From Candidatus Dechloromonas phosphoritropha (GTDB lineage Bacteria > Pseudomonadota > Gammaproteobacteria > Burkholderiales > Rhodocyclaceae), in assembly GCA_016722705.1 (NCBI GenBank), contig JADKGN010000004.1:434001-498000 (forward strand): DNA of 64,000 nucleotides, written 5' to 3'. Positions within the stretch are counted from its first letter, which is position 1. The number at the start of each line of letters is the position of its first letter. Of the stretch, positions 49,316-56,991 are shown piece by piece. The notes below the pieces were generated by a model. The model was not told the DNA's origin. It did not search any database and saw only the letters and a list, made by a program, of their open reading frames with translations. The translations under genes were made by a program, and so were the position numbers.

Positions 49316-49726
49316 TTAGGGACTCAATCGAAAGCTGGCCAGAACTTCTGGCATGAATTCAGTGACAGCAGTCGTATTAGCAAAAACACGAATGTGGCCT
49401 TTAACTCCCTCACAAAAGCGTTGCATGTCGTCTTTGAGATTCTCGACTTGGGATAGCAGCGTAAGGGCGTGTTGAAGAAGGACTTGGCCAGCAGGCGTTA
49501 CAGCAACGCCCTTCGGTGCGCGATAGAGCAAGCGGACTCCCGCCTGACTCTCTAGTTCCTTGATCCGGTTACTGACCGCAGGCAATGATAAATGCATTCT
49601 TTCTGCGCCCTTCGTAATACTTTTGCTTTCGGTAACTTGGACAAAAAGCTTCAAGCTTGTCAGGTCGAAATGCATGAAGTCTCCTCTTCAATGCCTGTTG
49701 ACTGAAACGCGCTTTGGGAAGTGGCG

Positions 49727-49757
49727 ATTCGGATTTGGTTAAGCCTACCTTCCGAAT
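49727..49757. promoter_or_regulatory. Dyad between lysR and the divergent hydratase gene
   Basis: ATTCGGA (49727-49733) and TCCGAAT (49751-49757) are perfect 7-bp arms with a 17-bp spacer, in the 150-bp divergent promoter region. This is the place expected for a LysR-type operator. It is inferred from position and symmetry only. Confidence 0.45.
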
Positions 49758-49824
49758 TTATGAATTGTCCAACTAATTCACCATGGTGATAATCAATTCC
49801 ACAACTTCAAAACGGAGGATGACA

Positions 49825-50673
49825 GTGAGCAATTCAGCAACAAACATTTCGGCATGGCTTGGACGTCAACAGCAGGCGAATGACCATGTTGCCAAGGGGA
49901 TGGTAACTGCCCTTGCCGCAACGCTGGATCTTGATGCTGAACCGATCGTACAAGCTGGCGTACTTCCGCCTTTGTGGCATTGGATGTTTTTCAACCCACC
50001 AGCCCGGCAATCTCAACTTGGTACGGATGGTCATCCGGCTCGTGGTGGTTTTCTTCCAGCCATTGAGTTGCCAAATCGGATGTGGGCTGGCAGCCGCCTG
50101 AAGTTCGTTCAGGATATCCGGATCGACGAAGAGATTACCCGCCACTCCAAAATCATCAAATGCGAGCGGAAATCCGGACGTAACGGGGATCTCGTATTTG
50201 TCACTGTCCGCCATCTCATCAACGGTGAAAATGGCCTGGTCATGGAGGAAGAACACGATATCGTTTATCGCAATCCATCGCCTAAAGGCGCTCCTTTGGC
50301 CGGTGAGTCGATTACTGAAACGCCTGATTTTCGGAACCACATCGTGCCCGATCCGGTGCTTCTATTCCGATACTCAGCCCTGACATTTAATGGGCATCGT
50401 ATCCATTACGATCATCCGTACACAACACAGGTTGAGGGCTACCCAGGACTAGTCTTCCACGGCCCTCTGGCAGCGACTTTCCTGCTCGAAGGATTTAGAG
50501 CGGCGTACCCCGATGCTCGGGTGAAGAACTTTGTATTCCGTGCGGTTGGCCCGCTGTTTGATAACCAAACATTTGATGTATGTGGAAAGCTTACCGCTCC
50601 CGGGCAAGCCCGGCTTTGGATTGACTGCGTTGGCCGCTTGGCCATGAGGGCGGACGTCGCCTTCGAGATCTGA
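49825..50673 (+). CDS. MaoC/FAS1-like dehydratase, probable itaconyl-CoA hydratase
   Basis: The GTG at 49825 is chosen because ACGGAGG lies six bases upstream; an ATG directly abutting that site is too close. 282 aa. The N-terminal half is an FAS1-like/HTD2-type dehydratase domain (LPPLWHWMFFNPPARQSQLGTDGHP, LPNRMWAGSRLKF). The C-terminal half holds the hot-dog motif FRYSALTFNGHRIHYDHPYTTQVEGYPGLVFHGPL with the hydratase Asp/His. Length and layout fit Ich/RipB, which hydrates itaconyl-CoA to citramalyl-CoA; mesaconyl-CoA hydratase is the alternative. The divergent LysR and downstream acyl-CoA dehydrogenase match the gene order known for itaconate clusters. This gene is still intact. Confidence 0.7.
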   Translation: MSNSATNISAWLGRQQQANDHVAKGMVTALAATLDLDAEPIVQAGVLPPLWHWMFFNPPARQSQLGTDGHPARGGFLPAIELPNRMWAGSRLKFVQDIRIDEEITRHSKIIKCERKSGRNGDLVFVTVRHLINGENGLVMEEEHDIVYRNPSPKGAPLAGESITETPDFRNHIVPDPVLLFRYSALTFNGHRIHYDHPYTTQVEGYPGLVFHGPLAATFLLEGFRAAYPDARVKNFVFRAVGPLFDNQTFDVCGKLTAPGQARLWIDCVGRLAMRADVAFEI

Positions 50674-50704
50674 ATAACCAACATTCTGAATTGAGGACCT
50701 AATA

Positions 50705-50991
50705 ATGGACACCATCGAATCCCCGTTCCTGAGCCTGAAACTCAGCGATTCCTATTCTGAAATCCGCGAAGCTGTGCGCGATCTTTGTAGCCACTACCCG
50801 GATGAATACAGGCGCAAGGTTGATGACGAACGCGGTTTTCCTGAAGAGTTTGTTAACGCGCTAACCTCTGCTGGCTGGCTGGCTGGCTGGCTGCCATGAT
50901 TCCCGAGGAATACGGCGGCTCAGGCCTTGGCCTGACTGAAGCTTCGGTCATCCTGGAAGAAGTTAATCGCTGCGGTGGTAATTCCGTTGTT
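50705..50991 (+). pseudogene. Acyl-CoA dehydrogenase, 5' remnant
   Basis: Begins MDTIESPFLSLKLSDSYSEIREAVRDLC...FPEEFVNALTSAGWLA, the N-terminal helical domain of an acyl-CoA dehydrogenase, 31 bp after the hydratase gene. The frame is lost in a GGCT repeat; in the +2 frame the family sequence continues MIPEEYGGSGLGLTEASVILEEVNRCGGNS until the IS3 end at 50992. The rest (~300 codons) is not present beyond the IS (57430 onwards). Confidence 0.85.
50873..50892 (+). repeat. (GGCT)5 tetranucleotide repeat causing a frameshift
   Basis: Five GGCT units inside the acyl-CoA dehydrogenase remnant. Three units would read ...SAGWLAAMIPEEYGG in frame; the two extra units (8 bp) shift the frame and create a TGA at 50897-50899. 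This is the signature of replication slippage. Confidence 0.8.
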
Positions 50992-51014
50992 TGTCAAGAT
51001 AGTTGTCACGTTAC

Positions 51015-52073
51015 TTAAGCGGCCTTTTTTAGTTTGTTATCCTGTTGTCGTATTGGGTTGAGGTACACGATTGCGGGGCGATCCCAGTTTCGGATAGGGC
51101 CGCGCCAGCGCTCCGGCTTGGCGGCTTTGGCCTCAGCGTAGAGCGCTTCGCGCGCTTGCAGGACGGCAATATCGGTGCCCTGGTGTCGTTGGGCCGGGGT
51201 GACGAATTTGAGTGCCGAGTGCCGGTGCGTGGTGTTGTACCAGCGCACGAATTTCATCACCCAGTGGCGCACTTCATCAAGGGTCTTGAATCCCTTGCCT
51301 GGATAGCCGGGTCGGTACTTGAGGGTGCGGAAGAAGGCTTCCGCCTGGGCATTATCATCGGATACGCCGGGACGGCTGAAGGACGGTGCGATGCCGAGCT
51401 TCTGCAAGGTTGTCAGCATTGTGGCACCCTTCATGGGACTGCCGTTGTCAGCGTGCAGCACCAGCGGTGTCATCCCCCGGCCTTCAGCCAGACTGGCTTT
51501 ACGGATGACCCCAGACGCCCGTTCGGCGGTCTCTTCCTCATACACTTCCCAACCCACTACCTTGCGCGAGAACAGGTCGAGCATCAGGTAGAGGTAGAAG
51601 TAGGTGCCCGCAAGCGGCCCCGGCAACCAGGTGATATCCCACACCCATACCTGGTTCGCGGCACTGGCCTGATGACGCTTGGGTTCGCTATGACTTGGCG
51701 CGGCGGCGCGACCTCGGTGATGTTGGAGGTCATGGGCCTTGAGGACCCGGTAGAAGGTGGATTCGCTGGCCAGGTAGAGGCCTTGATCTGCCAGCATGGG
51801 CACGATCTGCGAGGGCGGCAGGCTGGCAAACTCGGGCTGGCAGGACACCGCCACCAAGTGCTGCCGCTCGTCCTTGCTCAGCGCATTGGCCGGCGTCGGA
51901 CGGGCGGCGTCAGGGCGCTGGTCAGCCTTCACCTCACCCTGGACTTCTGTCCAGCGCCGGTAGGTGCGGGAGCTCAGATTCAGTTCGGCACAGGCCCGAA
52001 ACAGCCGAGCGCCACTCGCTACCGCTTCGTCGATCAGCGTTACCGCGTCGCGGCGATCTTGGGTGCCGATCAT
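51015..52073 (-). CDS. IS3-family transposase OrfB
   Basis: A 352-aa integrase-core transposase: HTH_28/29-like N-terminus, then VWVWDITWLPGPLAGTYFYLYLMLDLFSRKVVGWEV (first Asp), LHADNGSPMKGATM (second Asp), RPGVSDDNAQAEAFFRTLKYRP (Glu) and the FVRWYNTTHRHSALKFVTPAQRH tail. The ATG overlaps the orfA stop (ATGA). Confidence 0.92.
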   Translation of the reverse strand: MIGTQDRRDAVTLIDEAVASGARLFRACAELNLSSRTYRRWTEVQGEVKADQRPDAARPTPANALSKDERQHLVAVSCQPEFASLPPSQIVPMLADQGLYLASESTFYRVLKAHDLQHHRGRAAAPSHSEPKRHQASAANQVWVWDITWLPGPLAGTYFYLYLMLDLFSRKVVGWEVYEEETAERASGVIRKASLAEGRGMTPLVLHADNGSPMKGATMLTTLQKLGIAPSFSRPGVSDDNAQAEAFFRTLKYRPGYPGKGFKTLDEVRHWVMKFVRWYNTTHRHSALKFVTPAQRHQGTDIAVLQAREALYAEAKAAKPERWRGPIRNWDRPAIVYLNPIRQQDNKLKKAA

Positions 52074-52204
52074 TCGTCCTCTTCCCCCCAGATCGCCGCG
52101 GCTTTTTTTCTCAGAATCAATAGCGCCGCCGTTTCCGCCAAGGCCCGGTCCTTGCGACCCAGATCACGCTCCAACTCACGAATGCGCAGCCGGTCTGCCT
52201 TCGC

Positions 52205-52250
52205 CGAGTCTGCCTTTATGCCGCCTGCAGGCGGCATAAAGGCAGACTCG
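52205..52250. repeat. 46-bp perfect palindrome without spacer
   Basis: Runs from CGAGTCTGCC to GGCAGACTCG with centre CTGCAG at 52225-52230; every base pairs over 23 bp per arm. It lies inside orfA and codes the odd stretch ESAFMPPAGGIKADS without breaking the frame. Confidence 0.9.
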
Positions 52251-52317
52251 CACACCTCCCGCCACTCCCGTACCTGCGCCACAAACGTAACCGGCAACTA
52301 CGCGGCGTCGAGCGCCC

Positions 52318-53895
52318 CTACTTCGGCAACGCGTACAAAGGCGAGCGCAGCGGGTTCTGAGCGAACAGTTCTTTCCAGACCCGTGGCGTGAGTTCATGGA
52401 CGCGGTCGGCGGGGTGCTCGGCGACGCGCTGCAGGACATCGACGAGATAATCGTAGGGGTCGATCTGATGCAGCCGACAGGTAACGATCAGGCTCTGGAT
52501 GATCCCGACCTGCCTGGCGCCGAACTCCGTCCAGCAGAACAGCCAGGAGCGGCGCCCCATGGGAATCACCCGCAGGGCGCGTTCGAGGTGATTGGTGTCG
52601 ATCGGCACGTCCGGGTCGGCGAGGAAGACCTCCAGTCCCCATCGTCGATCGCGCGCGTAGGCCAGCACCCTGGTCAGCGGATTGCGCGGTAACAGCCCCT
52701 GCGCCGCGAAGCGTTCGCCAACCCAGGCGAAGAAACGCTCGACGATCGGTTTGGCATGCTCCAGACGATAGTCGCGCTTCCTTGCACCGGTGAGCTTTTG
52801 CTCGCGGATGCGCTCTTCGACCTGATACAGGTCCCCAATGAGCGCGAGTGCCTGCGCTGCCGCTTCTGGTTCCGCGTCTTGCGCGTCAAAGAACTTACGA
52901 CGCGTGTGCGCCCAGCATTGGGCGTGCGTGATCCCGATCTGCGCCGCGTAATGACTGTAGGCCTGATAGCCGTCCGACAACAGCACCGCGCCTTCGGCGG
53001 CGGTCAGTCCGAGGGCCGCCTCGACGTGCTTGAACTCGCGACTGGCGAAGAAGGGGAAACAGATTTCGTCGCCTTCGCCATACACCGGCCAGAAGTACGC
53101 CGCTTTCAGCTTGCCGGGTGCGCCCTGTCCGGCCTTGATCGGCGTCTCGTCCATCGCCTTGACGCGCGAGCTGCGGATCGAGGCAAACTGCGCCTCGTAG
53201 ATCGGTTCGAGCAGAGTGATGCCCTGTTGCCCGATCTGCGTCAGCCACGGCCGGCTGACGGTGATTCCCGCATCGGCCAGGCGTTGATGCTGGCGATACA
53301 GTGGCAGGTGGTAGGCAAATTTGTCAATCAGCAGTCCGGCGACGAAGCTGACGTCGGCCCGGCTGCCCTCAATGACACCGGCCGGCGCGTTGGCGCAGAC
53401 CAGTGTCTGGTTACTCTTGAGCTTGATTACCGGCCGGCGATACTTGATCACCACGTAGCTACCCGGCCGTTGCGCCAGGCGATAGCTGTCCTTGTGGCTG
53501 ATGACCTCGTAGTCCTCGGGAGAGAGGCCTTCGACTTCCGGCGCGGTGAGCTCGACGACTTCGACTGGGACGCGGTTCTCGTCGAAGAAGGGCACGCTTT
53601 CGTCACTGGGACGCTTGCTGGTCGGCTGACGGGTATGCGCGGCGACGGGGCGACCTGGTGACTCAGAACCTGGTGGGGGCGTCGGGAACTCGCCGAGACT
53701 CAGTTGGCCGCTCGGCGTGACGTCGATGCGTCGTTCGCTTTTCTGGCCGAAGATCTGGCGCTTGAACCAGTCGATTTGTTGCTTCAGTGCGGTGATTTCA
53801 GCAGACAGCGTCTGGCACAGATCCAGCACCTCTTGCGGGCACAATGCCGCGGCTTGTTCGAGGTTGTAAACCGTCTGGTAACGTGCTGAATCCAT
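52318..53895 (-). CDS. IS66 transposase TnpC (outer copy)
   Basis: A 525-aa DDE transposase: N-terminal coiled coil (LSAEITALKQQIDWFKRQIFGQKSERR), a zinc-finger-like middle region, then the catalytic domain with VKAMDETPIKAG (first Asp), LLSDGYQAYSHYA (second Asp), HAQCWAHTRRKFFDA and PIDTNHLERALRVIPMGRRSWLFC (Glu). Identical to the protein at 54931-56508. Intact, but its tnpB partner is broken. Confidence 0.92.
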   Translation of the reverse strand: MDSARYQTVYNLEQAAALCPQEVLDLCQTLSAEITALKQQIDWFKRQIFGQKSERRIDVTPSGQLSLGEFPTPPPGSESPGRPVAAHTRQPTSKRPSDESVPFFDENRVPVEVVELTAPEVEGLSPEDYEVISHKDSYRLAQRPGSYVVIKYRRPVIKLKSNQTLVCANAPAGVIEGSRADVSFVAGLLIDKFAYHLPLYRQHQRLADAGITVSRPWLTQIGQQGITLLEPIYEAQFASIRSSRVKAMDETPIKAGQGAPGKLKAAYFWPVYGEGDEICFPFFASREFKHVEAALGLTAAEGAVLLSDGYQAYSHYAAQIGITHAQCWAHTRRKFFDAQDAEPEAAAQALALIGDLYQVEERIREQKLTGARKRDYRLEHAKPIVERFFAWVGERFAAQGLLPRNPLTRVLAYARDRRWGLEVFLADPDVPIDTNHLERALRVIPMGRRSWLFCWTEFGARQVGIIQSLIVTCRLHQIDPYDYLVDVLQRVAEHPADRVHELTPRVWKELFAQNPLRSPLYALPK

Positions 53896-54235
53896 GCGTG
53901 TATTTTAACACAAGCCGCTGTTTTGAAGCGTTTTTATGGGCGCTCCAGAGGCGTGATAACGCTTCTTCCGGCGTCCCGGCTCGATCCCTTCGAGGAGCAG
54001 TTTCAGACCGGTCCAGTCGATTTCGCACGTGCGCACTTTATCCCAGTTGGCGACGAAACGGCCTTCTTCGAGACGCTTGGCCCACAGGCAGAAGCCGCTG
54101 CGATCCCAGTAGAGCACCTTCACCTGAGTGCCACGGCGATTGAAGAGTAACCGGTAACTCTGCGGCGTTCTTTCCAGCGCCGATCGTGCTGTCGACAATG
54201 TCCTCCTCGAATCACGAAACGCGGAGGAGGCCAGG

Positions 54236-54544
54236 ATGGCCAAGGCAGGGGAAGGGTCGCGGGTGCGGCGTAGCGCGAGCGAATGGGAGGCGTTGCTGTC
54301 GCGATTTCCGGGCAGCGGTTTGAACGTTGCGACCTTCTGCAAACGCGAAGAGATCAGCGATACCAGCTTCCATCGCTGGCGCACACGTCTGGGCATCGCC
54401 CTCGACAGTCAGGACAAGGCCAGCGGCCAGCCGGCCACCTTCGTCGACGTCGGCCCTCTGAGCACAACCACGGCGACGCCCGCTCGTTTCCACCTCACCC
54501 TCGACCTCGGCGGCGGCCTGATCCTGCAGCTGGAGCGCCGCTGA
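54236..54544 (+). CDS. IS66 TnpA (inner copy)
   Basis: A 102-aa accessory protein with a helix-turn-helix (WEALLSRFPGSGLNVATFCKREEISDTSFHRWRTRLG) as in IS66 TnpA. It overlaps tnpB (TGATG). It differs from the outer copy at one visible position (KREE versus KREG), a single A/G change. Confidence 0.85.
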   Translation: MAKAGEGSRVRRSASEWEALLSRFPGSGLNVATFCKREEISDTSFHRWRTRLGIALDSQDKASGQPATFVDVGPLSTTTATPARFHLTLDLGGGLILQLERR

Positions 54545-54921
54545 TGTTTTTCCCTGAAGGCCAAATCCGCGTCCAAGTCTATGGCCAGCCGGTCGACCTG
54601 CGCAAATCCTTCGACGGTCTGTACGCGATCACCCGTCATGTCCTCGGTCAGGACCCGCTGAGCGGCCAGCTCTTCGTCTTCTTCAATCGCCGTGGCACTC
54701 AGGTGAAGGTGCTCTACTGGGATCGCAGCGGCTTCTGCCTGTGGGCCAAGCGTCTCGAAGAAGGCCGTTTCGTCGCCAACTGGGATAAAGTGCGCACGTG
54801 CGAAATCGACTGGACCGGTCTGAAACTGCTCCTCGAAGGGATCGAGCCGGGACGCCGGAAGAAGCGTTATCACGCCTCTGGAGCGCCCATAAAAACGCTT
54901 CAAAACAGCGGCTTGTGTTAA
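54544..54921 (+). CDS. IS66 TnpB (inner copy)
   Basis: A 125-aa IS66 Orf2-family protein: VYGQPVDLRKSFDGLYAITRHVL...GQLFVFFNRRGTQVKVLYWDRSGFCLWAKRLEEGRF. Required for IS66 transposition in studied members; mechanism unclear. The ATG overlaps the tnpA stop. Confidence 0.92.
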   Translation: MFFPEGQIRVQVYGQPVDLRKSFDGLYAITRHVLGQDPLSGQLFVFFNRRGTQVKVLYWDRSGFCLWAKRLEEGRFVANWDKVRTCEIDWTGLKLLLEGIEPGRRKKRYHASGAPIKTLQNSGLC

Positions 54922-54930
54922 AATACACGC

Positions 54931-56508
54931 ATGGATTCAGCACGTTACCAGACGGTTTACAACCTCGAACAAGCCGCGGCATTGTGCCCGCAAGAGGTGC
55001 TGGATCTGTGCCAGACGCTGTCTGCTGAAATCACCGCACTGAAGCAACAAATCGACTGGTTCAAGCGCCAGATCTTCGGCCAGAAAAGCGAACGACGCAT
55101 CGACGTCACGCCGAGCGGCCAACTGAGTCTCGGCGAGTTCCCGACGCCCCCACCAGGTTCTGAGTCACCAGGTCGCCCCGTCGCCGCGCATACCCGTCAG
55201 CCGACCAGCAAGCGTCCCAGTGACGAAAGCGTGCCCTTCTTCGACGAGAACCGCGTCCCAGTCGAAGTCGTCGAGCTCACCGCGCCGGAAGTCGAAGGCC
55301 TCTCTCCCGAGGACTACGAGGTCATCAGCCACAAGGACAGCTATCGCCTGGCGCAACGGCCGGGTAGCTACGTGGTGATCAAGTATCGCCGGCCGGTAAT
55401 CAAGCTCAAGAGTAACCAGACACTGGTCTGCGCCAACGCGCCGGCCGGTGTCATTGAGGGCAGCCGGGCCGACGTCAGCTTCGTCGCCGGACTGCTGATT
55501 GACAAATTTGCCTACCACCTGCCACTGTATCGCCAGCATCAACGCCTGGCCGATGCGGGAATCACCGTCAGCCGGCCGTGGCTGACGCAGATCGGGCAAC
55601 AGGGCATCACTCTGCTCGAACCGATCTACGAGGCGCAGTTTGCCTCGATCCGCAGCTCGCGCGTCAAGGCGATGGACGAGACGCCGATCAAGGCCGGACA
55701 GGGCGCACCCGGCAAGCTGAAAGCGGCGTACTTCTGGCCGGTGTATGGCGAAGGCGACGAAATCTGTTTCCCCTTCTTCGCCAGTCGCGAGTTCAAGCAC
55801 GTCGAGGCGGCCCTCGGACTGACCGCCGCCGAAGGCGCGGTGCTGTTGTCGGACGGCTATCAGGCCTACAGTCATTACGCGGCGCAGATCGGGATCACGC
55901 ACGCCCAATGCTGGGCGCACACGCGTCGTAAGTTCTTTGACGCGCAAGACGCGGAACCAGAAGCGGCAGCGCAGGCACTCGCGCTCATTGGGGACCTGTA
56001 TCAGGTCGAAGAGCGCATCCGCGAGCAAAAGCTCACCGGTGCAAGGAAGCGCGACTATCGTCTGGAGCATGCCAAACCGATCGTCGAGCGTTTCTTCGCC
56101 TGGGTTGGCGAACGCTTCGCGGCGCAGGGGCTGTTACCGCGCAATCCGCTGACCAGGGTGCTGGCCTACGCGCGCGATCGACGATGGGGACTGGAGGTCT
56201 TCCTCGCCGACCCGGACGTGCCGATCGACACCAATCACCTCGAACGCGCCCTGCGGGTGATTCCCATGGGGCGCCGCTCCTGGCTGTTCTGCTGGACGGA
56301 GTTCGGCGCCAGGCAGGTCGGGATCATCCAGAGCCTGATCGTTACCTGTCGGCTGCATCAGATCGACCCCTACGATTATCTCGTCGATGTCCTGCAGCGC
56401 GTCGCCGAGCACCCCGCCGACCGCGTCCATGAACTCACGCCACGGGTCTGGAAAGAACTGTTCGCTCAGAACCCGCTGCGCTCGCCTTTGTACGCGTTGC
56501 CGAAGTAG
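54931..56508 (+). CDS. IS66 transposase TnpC (inner copy)
   Basis: 525 aa, identical to the outer-copy product and starting 9 bp after tnpB. All three catalytic regions are present (KAMDETP, LSDGYQAY, LERALR). Being in an uninterrupted tnpABC unit, this is the likely active copy. Confidence 0.93.
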   Translation: MDSARYQTVYNLEQAAALCPQEVLDLCQTLSAEITALKQQIDWFKRQIFGQKSERRIDVTPSGQLSLGEFPTPPPGSESPGRPVAAHTRQPTSKRPSDESVPFFDENRVPVEVVELTAPEVEGLSPEDYEVISHKDSYRLAQRPGSYVVIKYRRPVIKLKSNQTLVCANAPAGVIEGSRADVSFVAGLLIDKFAYHLPLYRQHQRLADAGITVSRPWLTQIGQQGITLLEPIYEAQFASIRSSRVKAMDETPIKAGQGAPGKLKAAYFWPVYGEGDEICFPFFASREFKHVEAALGLTAAEGAVLLSDGYQAYSHYAAQIGITHAQCWAHTRRKFFDAQDAEPEAAAQALALIGDLYQVEERIREQKLTGARKRDYRLEHAKPIVERFFAWVGERFAAQGLLPRNPLTRVLAYARDRRWGLEVFLADPDVPIDTNHLERALRVIPMGRRSWLFCWTEFGARQVGIIQSLIVTCRLHQIDPYDYLVDVLQRVAEHPADRVHELTPRVWKELFAQNPLRSPLYALPK

Positions 56509-56682
56509 GGGCGCTCGACGCCGCGTAGTTGCCGGTTACATTGAAGAAGACGAAGAGCTGGCCGCTCAGCGGGTCCTGACCGAGGACATGACGGGTGATC
56601 GCGTACAGACCGTCGAAGGATTTGCGCAGGTCGACCGGCTGGCCATAGACTTGGACGCGGATTTGGCCTTCAGGGAAAAACA

Positions 56683-56991
56683 TCAGCGGCGCTCCAGCTG
56701 CAGGATCAGGCCGCCGCCGAGGTCGAGGGTGAGGTGGAAACGAGCGGGCGTCGCCGTGGTTGTGCTCAGAGGGCCGACGTCGACGAAGGTGGCCGGCTGG
56801 CCGCTGGCCTTGTCCTGACTGTCGAGGGCGATGCCCAGACGTGTGCGCCAGCGATGGAAGCTGGTATCGCTGATCCCTTCGCGTTTGCAGAAGGTCGCAA
56901 CGTTCAAACCGCTGCCCGGAAATCGCGACAGCAACGCCTCCCATTCGCTCGCGCTACGCCGCACCCGCGACCCTTCCCCTGCCTTGGCCAT
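56683..56991 (-). CDS. IS66 TnpA (outer copy)
   Basis: A 102-aa HTH protein, same as the inner TnpA except for the Glu-to-Gly change in CKREGISD. Its downstream tnpB is interrupted 144 bp after its start. Confidence 0.85.
   Translation of the reverse strand: MAKAGEGSRVRRSASEWEALLSRFPGSGLNVATFCKREGISDTSFHRWRTRLGIALDSQDKASGQPATFVDVGPLSTTTATPARFHLTLDLGGGLILQLERR

Larger units (their letters stand above)
46331..49329 (-). mobile_element. IS256-family element, interrupted by ISX copy 2 in its right inverted repeat
   Basis: An 8-bp target duplication GAAAGCTG (46323-46330 and 49330-49337) in lysR defines the ends. With ISX copy 2 and one TTAG removed, the element is 1376 bp and the right end again pairs with the left end as an imperfect ~30-bp inverted repeat sharing AGTCC and CTGCTGTAAAT. 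So IS256 entered lysR first and ISX entered the IS256 end later. Confidence 0.9.
42425..49675 (-). pseudogene. LysR-type regulator split in three by nested insertions
   Basis: Pieces: N-terminal 49330-49675 (HTH: LTSLKLFVQVTESKSITKGAERMHLSLPAVSNRIKELE), middle 46148-46322 (FLADHPNIDVDLQERLTT...DLGIMSGPVDTDGLEKHYF), and C-terminal 42425-42797 (HPLAELPKVAFSEMIHYDFVG...). Removing ISX copy 1 (with its IS1380) and the IS256 (with ISX copy 2) plus one copy of each duplicated target joins them into 894 bp, exactly 298 codons in one frame (297 aa, normal LysR length). The junctions read ASF-LADHP and LAVTPNHPLAEL. It is divergent from an itaconyl-CoA-hydratase-like gene and probably regulated it. 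Non-functional now. Confidence 0.9.
54147..56539 (+). mobile_element. IS66-family element (forward), complete, inserted in tnpB of the other IS66
   Basis: 2393 bp with inverted repeats beginning GTAACCGG at both ends and an 8-bp target duplication ATTGAAGA (54139-54146 and 56540-56547). It contains intact tnpA-tnpB-tnpC. Because it lies opposite to the outer copy, ~1.86 kb arms form a near-perfect inverted repeat. Confidence 0.95.
53905..56683 (-). pseudogene. IS66 TnpB of the outer copy, split by the inner IS66
   Basis: N-terminal 48 codons at 56540-56683 (ending QLFVFFN) and C-terminal part at 53905-54146 (resuming RRGTQVKVLYWDRSG). Joining with one TCTTCAAT duplication removed gives 378 bp, exactly the length of the intact inner tnpB. 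Confidence 0.92.

Noticed and set aside
53905..54396. 163-codon frame mixing TnpB with another sequence
   Set aside because: Its 5' part is antisense of the inner IS66 tnpA and end; only the C-terminal half is real (outer tnpB remnant).
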